Source: Eimeria necatrix (lineage: Eukaryota; Apicomplexa; Conoidasida; Eucoccidiorida; Eimeriidae). Taken from it: a stretch of 23,376 nt of DNA. The notes below the pieces were generated by a model. It did not search any database. It was not told the origin of the DNA and worked only from the letters and a program-made list of their open reading frames with translations. The stretch covers positions 100,001 to 123,376 of the forward strand of contig NW_013654515.1 in the NCBI RefSeq assembly GCF_000499385.1. The letters are read 5' to 3'. Made by a program: the position numbers and the translations under genes. This document shows positions 1-9,008 of the stretch, one piece after another (the stretch's first letter is position 1; the number at the start of each line of letters is the position of its first letter).

Positions 1-128
1 GCGCCTGTGGGGCCCCACAGCTTCTCAGGGCCACCGAAAAGACTTAGCCGCTGCAGCTTCCCTTTTGCTTCTTTTTCTTTTTTCTCTTTTGCTGCTGCTT
101 CCCTGTCTCCCCCACAAAACCTCCAGGC

Positions 129-219
129 CCTTTTGCTGCAGCTGTTTGCTGCAGCCTTTTGCTGCAGCTGTTTGCTGCAGTCTTTTGCTGCAGCTGTTTG
201 CTGCAGCCGCTTGCTGCAG
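129..219. repeat. Short tandem repeat of TTTGCTGCAGC units
   Basis: About three and a half copies of a roughly 25-base unit that alternates CTTTTGCTGCAGC with TGTTTGCTGCAGC. It lies in the first 684 bases, where I see no exon I can assign. The rest of that stretch is CT-rich sequence and GTGTGGGG-type sequence, probably an upstream intron of the TM9 gene. Confidence 0.7.
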
Positions 220-339
220 CCTGGGGTGTACGTGTGTGGGGTGTACGTACGGTGGGGCGCTCGCTCGGGTGTCTGTCCAGCTCGCGCCCGGCAGTCTGTG
301 GGGTGTGGGGTGTGGGGCCTTGTGGGGTTTTCGTGGAGC

Positions 340-598
340 CTTTTGGAATCCTTTGAGATCTTTGGAGATCTTTTGAGATCTTTTGGAATCTTTTGGGATC
401 TTCAGGGATCTTGTGGGAACTTGTGGGGTCTTGTGGGGTCTTGTGGGGTCTTATGAGTCTTCTGGGATCGTGTGGGATCGTGTGGATCTTCAAACGCCTG
501 TGGGGTCTTATGAGTCTTGAAAGATCGTGTGGGATCGTGTGGGATCGTGTGGGATCGTGTGGGATCGTGTGGGATCGTGTGGGATCGTGTGGGGTCTT
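340..598. repeat. Decamer minisatellite (GTGTGGGATC)
   Basis: A 10-base tandem repeat. It is degenerate from about 340 to 520 (variants such as TTTTGGAATC, TTTGAGATCT and TTGTGGGGTC) and near-perfect GTGTGGGATC from about 521 to 594. It ends 90 bases before the first recognisable TM9 exon, so it probably sits in an intron of that gene. On the minus strand it is open and would read Asp-Pro-Thr-Arg-Ser-His-Thr-Ile-Pro-His repeats, which I regard as a repeat shadow. Confidence 0.85.
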
Positions 599-684
599 GT
601 GCGCGTGGCGCCGGCGCGGGGCTTGTGGGGTTGTGGGGCGTGTGGGGCGCGAGGTGTCTGTACAGCTGTGGGGTGTCTGCGCAG

Positions 685-1745
685 GCTGGAAGCTGCTGCA
701 TGCAGATGTCTTTCGGCCTCCGCAGCAGCGCAACATTTTGTGTGTCTTCTTGGGCAGCGGTTTGCAGCTGCTGCTGGTGTCTTTTCTTTCTTTTGCTGCT
801 GCTTCTTTTGCTGCTCTTTTTCCGCGAGCTTCTTTTCTTTCCTTCATGCTCGTTGGCTACCTCCTCACCTCCTGTGCGTCTAGCCACCCTCTTCTAGGGT
901 TTAGGGTTTAGGGTTTAGGGTTTAGGGTCTAGGGTTTGGGGTTTAGGGTTTAGGGTCTAGGGTCTAGGGTTTAGGGTTTAGGGTCTACGGTTTAGGGTTT
1001 AGGGTGTAGGGTCTAGGGTTTAGGGTTTAAGGTTTGGGGTTTTAGGAGCTTACAGTTTGGGGTTTTAGGGGTTTAGGGTTTGGGATTTAGGGTTTAGGGT
1101 TTAGGGTTTAGGGTTTAGGGGTTTTGCGTGCAGTTGTTTGCGGGTTCGTGAGTGTTAACTTGTACACGAAGCTGGGAGGAAACCGCTGGGCCTGGAACAT
1201 CGTCTCCGCCTGCGCCATCTTCATGGTGAGTGTTTAGGGTTTAGGGTTTAGGGTTTAGGGTTTAGGGTTTAGGGTTTGGCGTTTAGGCCTAAAGTTCGAC
1301 CTTTTGTGCGTAAGTGTGGAGGCCGCCAGAGCCACAGTCTGCTGCAGCAGCATCAGCTGCTGCTGCTGCAGCTGCTTTGGCTTGCGGTTTCGGGTTTAGG
1401 GTTTAGGGTTTAGGGTTTAGGGTTTAGGGTTTAGGGTTTGCGCTGCAGTTCCCCGCCTTCTTCGTGTGCTTGACTTTAAATGTGGTTTCGGCTTTAACGG
1501 GATCCACAGCAGCACTTCCTCCCAGCAGCGCCTTTGCCCTTCTCGCCTGCTTCTTCTTCGGTACCTGCTGCTGCTGCTGCTGCTGTTTGTCTTGCTGCTG
1601 CTGCTGCTGCTGCTGCTGTCTGCTTTGCTGCTGCGGCCGCTGCTGCTGCTGTCGTTTGTCTTGCTGCTCCTGCTGCTGCTGCTGCTGCTGCTGTTCTTAT
1701 CGCGCGCTTTGGTGTGCTGTCGTCCGCAAAGGCAGCAACACCCCT

Positions 1746-1787
<42 letters not shown>

Positions 1788-1907
1788 GTTTGCTGCTGCT
1801 TTTGCTGCTGCAGTGACGGTCCCGCTGACCATTTTTGGGGGCATTTGGGGCCGCCGCAGAGCTCTGAAGCAGCTGTCCACGGGCAGAGCCTTTCCCTGCA
1901 GAGTGAG

Positions 1908-1950
<43 letters not shown>

Positions 1951-2147
1951 GCTGCTGCTGCATTTTGAAATCATTTCTTTTTTTACACTTTTAAGGAAAC
2001 ATATTTATTACTTTCAAATCCGTTTTTACTCTTTGTTGTGTCGAGGCTGTTGAGGGCTCTTCCCAGGCCTCATGCTTGTACACAAACCCTAAACCCTAAA
2101 CCCTAAACCCTTAGCGTGAAACATGAAGATTGCCAGAGCCACAGCCC

Positions 2148-2184
<37 letters not shown>

Positions 2185-4345
2185 TTGCTGCTGCTGTCGC
2201 GTCTGCTGCTTTTTAGCCTGGCGGCGCTCACCCGCTGCCGACTTTGCTGCTGCTGAATCTGTTTTCTTTTTTAATAAAATGCATTTCTCTTCTTTTCTTT
2301 CTTTTATTTTTTTATTTCTTTTTATTTTCTTTTTTATTCTTTATTCATTTTTTTTGTCCGTTTCTCTTTATCTCCTCTATCCGCTCTTTAGTGTTTCCTT
2401 GCTGCTCTTTTTTTATTATCTTCCGCTTGACTGCAGCCCTAAACCCTAGTCGCTAAACCCTAAACCCTAAACCCTAAACCCTAAACCCTAAACCCTAGTT
2501 TTCTATTCTTTAAATCATTAACACATAGAGCTTTCTCTGTGAGTGGCGTAAGCCGCTGGCTGTGGCCGTGCGCCCGAAACCCTTGAAAACCCTAAACCCC
2601 AAACCCTAAGCCCTTAGCCCTAAACCCTAAACCCTAAACCCTTAAGCGTAAGCCCTAAACCCTAAACCCTCGAGGGTTTTTGTGTGCTGCAGACGCACAA
2701 GCTGGCGCGGGAAATCCCGAGGACTCGTTGGTACCGGCGGCCTTTTTTTCTGTGTCTTTTGTCTGCTGCTTTTCCTTTTAGTGGCATTTATTTAGAATTG
2801 CATTATTTATATCTTTCTATTTGGAGCAGCAGCAGCCTCGGCATTTATTCTTTTCTCGTTCTTGCTGCGCTGCTGCTGCTGCTCGCTGTTGCTGCTGTTG
2901 CGGTGCTTCTGGTGTACGTACACCTCAACGCCGAGAACCACAGGTGGCACTGGCCCGCCTTTTGGAGTGGGGGGTGAGTCAAATCCTTTTCATTAAATTT
3001 AATTAATTTAATTAATTTAATTAATTTAATTAATTTAATTTATTAAATTAATTAATTTAGTTCAATTTAAATCCATTTAATGCGATTTAAATCCAATTGA
3101 TTCGTTAAATCGAGTTAGTCGAATAAATGCAACTATTGCAATTAATGCTTTTGTTGCAAAAATGCATTTCATTGATTATTTTATTCCATTTAATTCAATT
3201 AAGATCATTTAATTAAATTAAAATCACTTAATTCAATTTAAATCATTTAATTCAATTTAAATCATTTAATTCAATTTAAATCATTTAATTCAATTTAAAA
3301 CACTTAATACAATTTAAATCGTTTAATTCAGTTTGAATCATTTAGTTCAATTTGAATCCATTGATGCAATAAATGCAATTTCTGCAATTTATGAAATAAA
3401 TGCATTTGATGCATTTAATGCAATTAATGCAATTAAAGCAATTAATGCAATTAATGCAATTATTCCAATTAATGCAATTAATGCAATTAATGCATTTAAT
3501 ACAATTAATACAATTATTCCAATTAATGCAATTAGTGCATTTAATACAATTAATACAATTATGCAATTAATGCAAAACATCCAACAAATTCAAAAAGTTC
3601 GATAAGTTCAATAAATGTAATAGATGCGGTAAATGCAATAAGTGCCATTAATGCCATTAATAAAACGAATCTAAACAATAAAAGTGACGCAACAAATTGA
3701 ATTAATGCAATTTGAGTAGTGGAGTCAATAAAATCAATGCAATTAATGAAATTAATGCAATAAGGACAAAGGAATTAAATAATCGAATTTGAGATATTTA
3801 TAATTATTTTATTTTTCCTAAAATTCATTTTCAAAATTCACTGAATGCACTGCATGCACGCAGTACGTACACCGCACAATAGATTAAATGCTTCTTGAGT
3901 TGCACAGCTTTGCTATTATCTGCTGCTGCTGCTGCTACTCCTGCTGCTGCTCGTGCTGCTGCTGTAGCTGTTGCTGCTGCTGCTACTCCTGCTGCTGCTC
4001 GTGCTGCTGCTGTATTTGTTGCTGCTGCTGCTACTCCTGCTGCTGTTGCTGCTGCTACTGCTGCTGCTACTGCTGCTGCTGCTGCTACTCCTGCTGATAC
4101 TGCTGCTGCTGCTGCTGCTGCTGCTGCGTGGGTGTGCGTGCTGCAGCAGCGTGGCATTTTACTTTTTGCTGCACTGTTTCTTTTACTTCTGGGGCTCTTC
4201 AATGAGCAGCACTTTGCAGCTGCTGCACTTCGTGCTTTATTCGCTGCTGCTGGCCTGGGGCCTTTGTCTTTCTCTCGGCTGCGTCTCTTATTTTGCTGCT
4301 GCTTTTTTTGTTAAAACTGTCTACTCCCGCATCAAGGTCGACTAG
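685..4345 (+). CDS. TM9 superfamily (nonaspanin) membrane protein, C-terminal two-thirds, 6 exons
   Basis: Proposed exons are 685-873, 1134-1225, 1449-1560, 1814-1902, 2693-2973 and 4147-4345. All introns are GT-AG and every junction keeps phase, giving 319 visible residues. The 5' part is off the left edge. Family landmarks appear in order: WKLLHADVFRPP at residues 1-12 (family: WKLVHGDVFRPP), GFVSVNLYTKLGGNRW, THKLAREIPRTRWYRRP followed by AAFPFSGIYLEL, AENHRWHWPAFWSGG, and the C-terminus FVKTVYSRIKVD. The terminal KVD fits the KXD/E Golgi-retention signal of this family. I count eight hydrophobic segments, matching the multispanning domain of a nine-span protein. TM9 proteins act in Golgi/endosomal membranes. 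The exons carry none of the long homopolymer runs seen in neighbouring genes. All sequence repeats fall in the introns. The last acceptor is ambiguous by one CAG (4147 or 4150). Confidence 0.9.
894..1125 (+). repeat. Telomere-like TTTAGGG array, degenerate (TM9 intron)
   Basis: About thirty copies of TTTAGGG, with variants TCTAGGG, TTTGGGG and TTTTAGG. The array fills most of the 260-base intron 874-1133. It starts 20 bases after the GTGCGT donor and ends just before the TTTTGCGTGCAG acceptor. Confidence 0.95.
1232..1278 (+). repeat. Telomere-like TTTAGGG array next to a donor
   Basis: Near-perfect TTTAGGG repeats starting only six bases after the GTGAGT donor of the TM9 intron 1226-1448. 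Confidence 0.95.
1388..1440 (+). repeat. Telomere-like TTTAGGG array next to an acceptor
   Basis: A second array in the same intron and orientation. It ends eight bases before the GCGCTGCAG acceptor at 1448. The 110 bases between the two arrays carry a short CAG/CTG patch at 1340-1375. Confidence 0.95.
1561..1813 (+). other. TM9 intron made almost entirely of CTG and CAG runs
   Basis: This intron begins GTACCTGCTG and ends TTTGCTGCTGCAG. It holds CTG runs at about 1566-1690 and a CAG run at 1747-1785. The two orientations are complementary and could pair in the transcript. Splicing joins G (phase 1) to TG and restores a Val codon in the middle of a membrane segment. Confidence 0.8.
2083..2112 (-). 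repeat. Telomere-like CCCTAAA array (TM9 intron 4)
   Basis: About four units of CCCTAAA on the plus strand, within intron 1903-2692. The same intron starts with a CTG run at 1909-1962 and has a further CTG run at 2150-2210. Confidence 0.9.
2436..2498 (-). repeat. Telomere-like CCCTAAA array (TM9 intron 4)
   Basis: About eight units of CCCTAAA, interrupted once by CTAGTCG. It follows a T-rich stretch (2265-2425) inside the same intron. Confidence 0.93.
2576..2670 (-). repeat. Telomere-like CCCTAAA array, degenerate, upstream of an acceptor
   Basis: Units of CCCTAAA with variants (CCTTGAAAA, CCTTAGC, CCTTAAGCGTAAG). It ends 22 bases before the acceptor at 2692. The orientation is opposite to the arrays in the first two introns of this gene. 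Confidence 0.92.
2990..3345. repeat. AT-rich tandem repeats (TTAATTTAA; about 19-base ATCATTTAATTCAATTTAA units)
   Basis: Inside TM9 intron 2974-4146. From 2990 to 3060 there is a TTTAATTAA repeat. From about 3190 to 3345 there are roughly eight copies of a unit close to ATCATTTAATTCAATTTAA. The base composition is strikingly unlike the GC-rich surroundings. Confidence 0.85.
3355..3660. repeat. 9-base minisatellite ATGCAATTA
   Basis: A degenerate array of ATGCAATTA, with variants ATACAATTA and ATTCCAATT, in the same intron. A period divisible by three leaves it open in several frames, where it would read Ile-Asn-Ala repeats. The location inside an intron of a well-supported gene argues that it is not coding. 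Weaker copies continue to about 3770. Confidence 0.88.
3918..4133 (+). repeat. CTG run with CTACTC interruptions (TM9 intron 5)
   Basis: CTG repeats with a higher-order unit built from GCTGCTGCTGCTACTCCTGCTGCTGCTCG, repeated about four times. It ends 14 bases before the final TM9 acceptor. Confidence 0.85.
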
Positions 4346-5145
4346 CTTGCTGCAGCAGCTGCTGCAGCTGCTGCAGCAGCTGCAGCAGCTGCAGCAGCTG
4401 CAGCAGCTGCTGCAGCAGCTGCGCCGTTGCAACTGCTGCAGCTGCTGCGCTGTTTCAGCTGCTGCCGCTACTGCAGCTGCTGCGCTGTTGCAGCTGCTGC
4501 AGCTGCTGCAGCTGCGGCGCTGTTGCAGCATCGATGGAGCAACGGGCGCTGCTGCGCCTCAAGCAGCTAAAGTGAGACGGTGCTGCAGCAGCACAGCAGC
4601 AGCAGCAGCAGCTGCTGCTGCTGCTGCTGCAGCTCGAGCAGATGATAAGCGAACTCTCGCGTTCTAATGCGTGCACATCTTCTGCACGCTGAGACAATAA
4701 GAAAAGCAACTTTTGCTGCTGGACCAGGGAGCACCAGCAGCAGCTGCTGCTGCAGCTGCTGCTGCAGCTGCTGCAACAGCTGCTGCTGCAGCTGCTGCTG
4801 CAGCTGCCAATGAGAAGAAGGGCTGCCTCTGCAGCTTTTAGAACTGCAATGACTTTTTTGCTGTTGCAGCATTTGCAACACAAGTTGCTTCTCTTGCTGC
4901 TAAGTGCACATGCAAAGGACTCCTTTTGCTGCTGCAGCAGCACTGGTTTTAAGTGCTGCTGCTGCTGTTTTAAGTGCTGCAGCAGCACTTAAAACCTAAA
5001 TGGTTCATTTTGCTGCTGCCGCTGCAATTAAAAGCTAAATGGTTCACCCTGCTGCTGCTGCAGCACTTAACAGTAGTTTCTTTTGCTGCTGCAGCAGCAC
5101 TCAAAGCCTAAATAGATTCTTCCGCTGCTGCTGCATCAATTAAAA
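4346..5145. other. Convergent spacer, CAGCTG-rich, no firm gene
   Basis: This lies between the TM9 stop and the proposed L47 stop. 4350-4530 and 4735-4810 are GCAGCTGCT repeats, which are self-complementary. On the minus strand a good acceptor-like sequence (TTTTCTTATTGTCTCAG) ends at 4693. It is followed by a short non-repetitive open stretch to about 4640 that could read RAEDVHALERES. I could not connect it to a gene. Confidence 0.5.
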
Positions 5146-5560
5146 CTAAATAGTCTCTTTTGTTGCTGCAGCGGCGTTTAAAACTTGCTGCTGCAGCAGC
5201 ACCGCTGCAGCAGCAATCAAAATTTGAACAGTTTCCTTTGCTGCTGCAGCGGCAGTTAAAACTTGAACAGTATCTTTTGCTGCTGCAGCGGCAGCAATTA
5301 GAACTTGAAAAGTTTCTTTCGCTGCTGCAGCAAAAGAAACCATTGAACTTCCTGTACTGCTGCAGCAGCAATTAGAACTTGAATAGTTTCTTCTGCTGCT
5401 GCTGCTGCAGCTGTCTTTTGCTGCTGCAGCAGCAATCAAAACTTTAAAAGTTCCTTTCACTGCTGCAGCTACAGCAAAAGATACTTTGAAAGTATCTTGT
5501 GCTGCTGCAGCAGCAAAAGGCCCTTTGAAAAGTATCTTTTGCTGCTGCAGCACAGGCAGC
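4920..5560. repeat. Degenerate minisatellite with CTGCTGCAGCAG core
   Basis: About 12 to 14 units of roughly 45-50 bases. Each has a palindromic core CTGCTGCAGCAG followed by an A-rich arm such as CAATTAGAACTTGAA and a TAGTTTCTTTTG-type arm. On the minus strand the units near the L47 gene read approximately AAAAAKDTFKVLI. The part from 5146 to about 5540 lies within the proposed last exon of L47. The part below 5146 is downstream of its stop. Confidence 0.75.
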
Positions 5561-6966
5561 GCTTCTCTCCTCCAAGTAATTCTCCCCGGAAGATCTGAAT
5601 AGCGTTTTTCATATTGCCAGCTGGGGGCCAGCAGGCTTTGCGTCTCTGCGCACAAACCCTAAACCCTAAACCCTAAACCCTAAACCCTAAACCCTAAACC
5701 CTAAAAGAATGGCGAGCAAGATGGTTCAAAGAGGCGAGAAGCAAAGAGAGTGCCGAGCAGCAAAAAAGGTTCGAGAGAACAGCAAGATGGCAGCAGCAAA
5801 CAGCAGCAAAAAGGAATATTATTAATTAAAAAGAAATTAAAAAGTAAAAGAAAAAAGAATTAAAAAACAAAAAGACAAACCTTCTCGCAGAGGCTTGAGT
5901 TGAATGAGGATTTCCTCGTGCTGCGCTCTTGCTGCTTCCAGCTGCTGCTGCCAGGCGAGGCAGGCGAGGCTGCTGCTGCTGCGGCCGTGCTGCTGCTGCT
6001 GCTGCTGCTGCAGGCGCACGCGCTGCTGCAGCTGCAGCAGCAACTCCTCAAGTGCATGCCGCTGCAGCTCCAAAGCTTCTCTCTTTTGCTGCTGCTGCAG
6101 CAGCCGCTTTGCAAACAGACATTGTTCATGAATGGCCCGGCGAGACAAAACTGTCAAAATTCGCTTCATGCTCAGCTTCACCTGAAACAAACCCTAAACC
6201 CTAAACCCTAAACCCTAAACCCTAAACCCTAAACCCTAAACCCGAAACCCTAGGCTCCTTGCCCAGCTGCAGTCAGCTCAGAAGAGAATGTCTCGCTCCA
6301 ACTCCACCGCGCGGCACAGAATCTAGGGTTTAGGGTTTAGAGCTTAGGGTTTAGGGTTTAGGGTTTAGGGTTTAGGGTTTAGGACCTTCTTGAGTCTCTC
6401 TGGATGTTTCATTTGCGTTTTTGTTTGCCAAGCAGCCCAGCGCTCGCCCAGCAGCAGATTCTTTTCTTTTAACAAAACAAACCTGAGCAAAAAATAAATA
6501 ATTAATTTAAATTAAATAAAAAATAAATTAAAAATTAAAAATTAAAAAGTAAAAAGAATAAAAAGAGATAAAAGGAGGTCAAAAGAGGCAGCAGCAAATG
6601 TGAGAAGCTCTGGGCAGCAGCGCGGGGCAGCAACAAGCGCAGCAGCAGCAGCAGCAAAAGCAGCAGCAATGGCAGCAGCAGCAGCAGCAACAGCGGCACA
6701 GAAGCAAGAGACAGATGCAGCAGGGGACTTTGGCAGCAAAGGGAGTGCAACAGATGAACTACAGCAGCAGCAAATGAGAAAGCGCAGCAGCAGCAGCAAA
6801 CGAATGCAGCAGCAGCAGCAACAAACGAAAGCAGCAAACGAACGCTGCAGCAAACCAGCACAGCAGCAAACGAGTGCAGCAGCAGCAGCGAACGAATGCA
6901 GCAGCAGCAGCAAACCAATACAGCTGCAGCACCAGCAGCGCACCAATGCAGCACCAGCAGCAAAAG

Positions 6967-7027
<61 letters not shown>

Positions 7028-7159
7028 GTGGCTCCTGACCACAGCTTGTGCAGGTCTTCGAAGGATTTGTTGCGCAGCAAACGCGCAGGCCAGGCGTCTC
7101 CAGTTACAGCCAATGCATGCTTAGCAGCAGCAGGCAGCGAGGGGTCCAGATAGCCCCCT

Positions 7160-7204
<45 letters not shown>

Positions 7205-7424
7205 GCAGCAGCACACAGGAGAGTGCGTGGGTGACGCAGGCAGCAGCTGCTGTTGCGCAGCGCGTGCTGCTGCTGCCGCTGCTGCTGCTGTGAACGCGGA
7301 CGGGCCGCAGGCAGCAGCAGCAGCAGCAGCTTCAGCAGCAGACAAGGCAGCAGCAGCAGAACTAACAGCAGCACGCGCGGCAGCAGCATAACAGCAAGGA
7401 CTGCGACAGACGAAACGGAAGCGT

Positions 7425-7475
<51 letters not shown>

Positions 7476-7745
7476 TTGCAACGGCAAATGCGGCAGCAAC
7501 TGAAGCAGCAACAGGCTCAACATCTGGACTAGCGAATGTAGCAGCAACAGCAGCAGCAACAGCAGCAGCAACAGCAGCAGCAACAGCAGCAGCAAGTGCA
7601 GCAGCAACTGCAGCAGCAACTGCAGCAGCAACTGCAGCAGCAGGCTCGCACCCTTCCATAGTTCTTCTATTCCTCGCCTGGGGGGCCCTGTGGCCCTCAG
7701 GCAAGGAGCAGCACAGCGCCGGAAGGCCTGGTAAAGCACGGACAT
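5146..7745 (-). CDS. Mitochondrial ribosomal protein L47 (uL29m), 5 exons
   Basis: A large-subunit mitoribosomal protein that in the family sits near the exit tunnel. Proposed exons in transcript order are 7745-7652, 7157-7040, 6482-6386, 6181-5881 and 5645-5146. All introns are GT-AG and phases agree at each junction, giving 369 residues. The N-terminus MSVLYQAFRRCAAPCLRATG is Arg-rich with no acidic residue, as in mitochondrial presequences. The MRP-L47 signature follows: KSFEDLHKLW (62-71), then FVLLKEKN (72-79), PERLKK (98-103) and VKLSMKRILTVLSRRA (104-119), matching KSFEDLHKLWYVLLKERN...R...VR.SM..I..VL.ERA. Residues 120-200 are a Gln/Leu-rich helical extension. The last exon begins unique (ETQSLLAPSWQYEKRYSDLP) and then runs into a minisatellite, so the C-terminus after about residue 245 is doubtful and more introns are possible. 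The donors GTCAGG, GTCCTA and GTTTGT are weak. Confidence 0.85.
5653..5705 (-). repeat. Telomere-like array next to an L47 acceptor
   Basis: Plus-strand CCCTAAA, so TTTAGGG in the L47 transcript. It ends about seven bases before the GTGCGCAG acceptor of intron 5880-5646. The rest of that intron is T-rich in the sense strand. Confidence 0.93.
6189..6252 (-). repeat. Telomere-like array (TTTAGGG in L47 sense) next to an acceptor
   Basis: About nine units. In the transcript it leads directly into GTTTGTTTCAG, the acceptor before VKLSMKRI. It is one half of an inverted pair with 6322-6382 in the same intron. Confidence 0.95.
6322..6382 (+). repeat. Telomere-like array (CCCTAAA in L47 sense) at a donor
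   Basis: In the transcript the donor reads AAG|GTCCTAAACCCTAAACC, so the array starts three bases into the intron. It is in the opposite orientation to 6189-6252, with 69 bases of unique sequence between them. Confidence 0.95.
6483..7039 (-). other. L47 intron 2: T-rich tract plus CTG runs
   Basis: In transcript order this intron starts GTCAGG, passes a CTG run (complement of the CAG run at 6971-7026, about 18 units), then many shorter CTG runs. It ends in a long T-rich tract of about 100 bases (complement of 6485-6590) and TTTTTGCTCAG. It interrupts the Trp codon at the end of KSFEDLHKLW. Confidence 0.7.
7158..7651 (-). other. L47 intron 1: CTG/GCTGCTGTT repeats
   Basis: Starts GGTGCGA after the IEELWKG region and ends in a CTG run plus CTGCAG. 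It contains a 12-base repeat of GCAGCAGCAACA type (7540-7640, plus strand) and a 16-unit CAG run at about 7424-7472. The acceptor AG at 7158 sits at the edge of the CTG run at 7160-7200. Confidence 0.7.
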
Positions 7746-7750
7746 TCCCT

Positions 7751-7802
<52 letters not shown>

Positions 7803-8083
7803 AGGGGGGCTCGGCCTGCTGCAGCGCCTGCGGGCCTAGCTACAGCATCATGGCACTCCCGCTGGGGCTCTCTCAGCAGCAGCTGCTGGCCCTGCTGCTG
7901 CAGCGGAGTCCCTGGGCGGTAGCAGCTGGGCGTGCTGCTGCGGCTGCTGCTGCTGCTGCTGCTGTTGCTGCTGCTCCCTCGGCAGCCCTTGCTGCTCCCC
8001 CGGCTGCTGCTACTGTTGCTGCTGAGGCCTCTGGCGGCTCTCTAGCGCCTTTGCTGTGAAGAGTTTCAGCTGTGGTGAGACCA

Positions 8084-8118
<35 letters not shown>

Positions 8119-8237
8119 GGTGCTCTCGCTGCTCCTATGCTGGCCTATGAGCGAAGCAATGGGGCTTTCTAGGGCGCTGTGTGAAGCCGATGCTCGCGGC
8201 TGCTGCAGTTGCTGCTGCATGCAGCAGAATGCACGTT

Positions 8238-8272
<35 letters not shown>

Positions 8273-8590
8273 CCAGGCTTGAGGAGGAAAAAGCAGCTTC
8301 TACGTAGATGAAAAGAAACTAAAATTGCAGCTTTTTTCTAAATTTAGGCGCATGCAGCAGCCAGTGTAGCTGCAGCTCGGAAGCTGCTGCTCGCATTGCT
8401 GCTGTGGCTGCTCGGACTGCTGCTGCTGCTGCGGCGGCGGCGCACAGATTTGAGCAGCAGCAGCAGGAAGGACATATAAGGCGTGTATTTGTGTTAAAAC
8501 ATTATTGGCTGCTGTGTAACAATTTAATAGACAGCGGCGGCCCCTCAGTCGCTAAAGAAGCCCCCATATCGGCACGGCTTGCTGCGATCT

Positions 8591-8639
<49 letters not shown>

Positions 8640-8972
8640 TTTCACCTGGCATGTACAGTTCTGGCGCCACCGCGGCTCACGCGAAGAGGCCAGTTGATGT
8701 TCCAGGATTAGGGGCGAGACATTGTGGGGCAGCAGCAAGGGCAGCAGCAGCAGCAGGGAGGAGCCGGGTGGCACAGCAGCTGCAGCAGCAGCAGCAGCTG
8801 CTGCAGCAGCAACTGCTGCTTCCCACTGCCACGCGGGAACCGCAGCAGAAGCAGAAGCCACGCGAAGCCATGCAACACATCTTCCCGCGGACTGCTTCCT
8901 TGCCCCCAGCGGTCGCAGCAGCAGCTGAAGCAAATTCGCCTGCAGCAGCAGCAGCAACACAGGCAGCGCCCC

Positions 8973-9008
<36 letters not shown>

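Noticed and set aside
465..598. CRISPR-like regular repeats
   Set aside because: The repeats are directly tandem with no unique spacers, and the sequence is eukaryotic in character.
44..847. Long minus-strand open frame reading SHTIPHDPTR repeats
   Set aside because: It arises from the decamer array and CT-rich sequence, and overlaps the TM9 exon 685-873 on the other strand, which has family similarity and matching splice sites.
894..1125. Chromosome end or telomere
   Set aside because: The arrays are short, degenerate, in both orientations, and embedded in introns with coding sequence on both sides, so they are interstitial.
3333..3605. Open frame reading Ile-Asn-Ala repeats
   Set aside because: It is a product of the 9-base ATGCAATTA array, lies inside a well-supported intron, and is open in several frames on both strands.
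6253..6321. Possible L47 exon between two telomere-like arrays (ILCRAVELERDILF on the minus strand; SAQKRMSRSNSTARHRI on the plus)
   Set aside because: The minus reading hits a stop with no usable donor before it. Joining the flanking exons directly restores the L47 family order PERLKK-VKLSMKRI in phase, so the stretch is most simply intronic.
7253..8059. Plus-strand Ala/Ser/Thr-rich open frame
   Set aside because: Mostly the antisense of CAG-type repeats in L47 intron 1 and of L47 exon 1, which has a convincing presequence and phase match.
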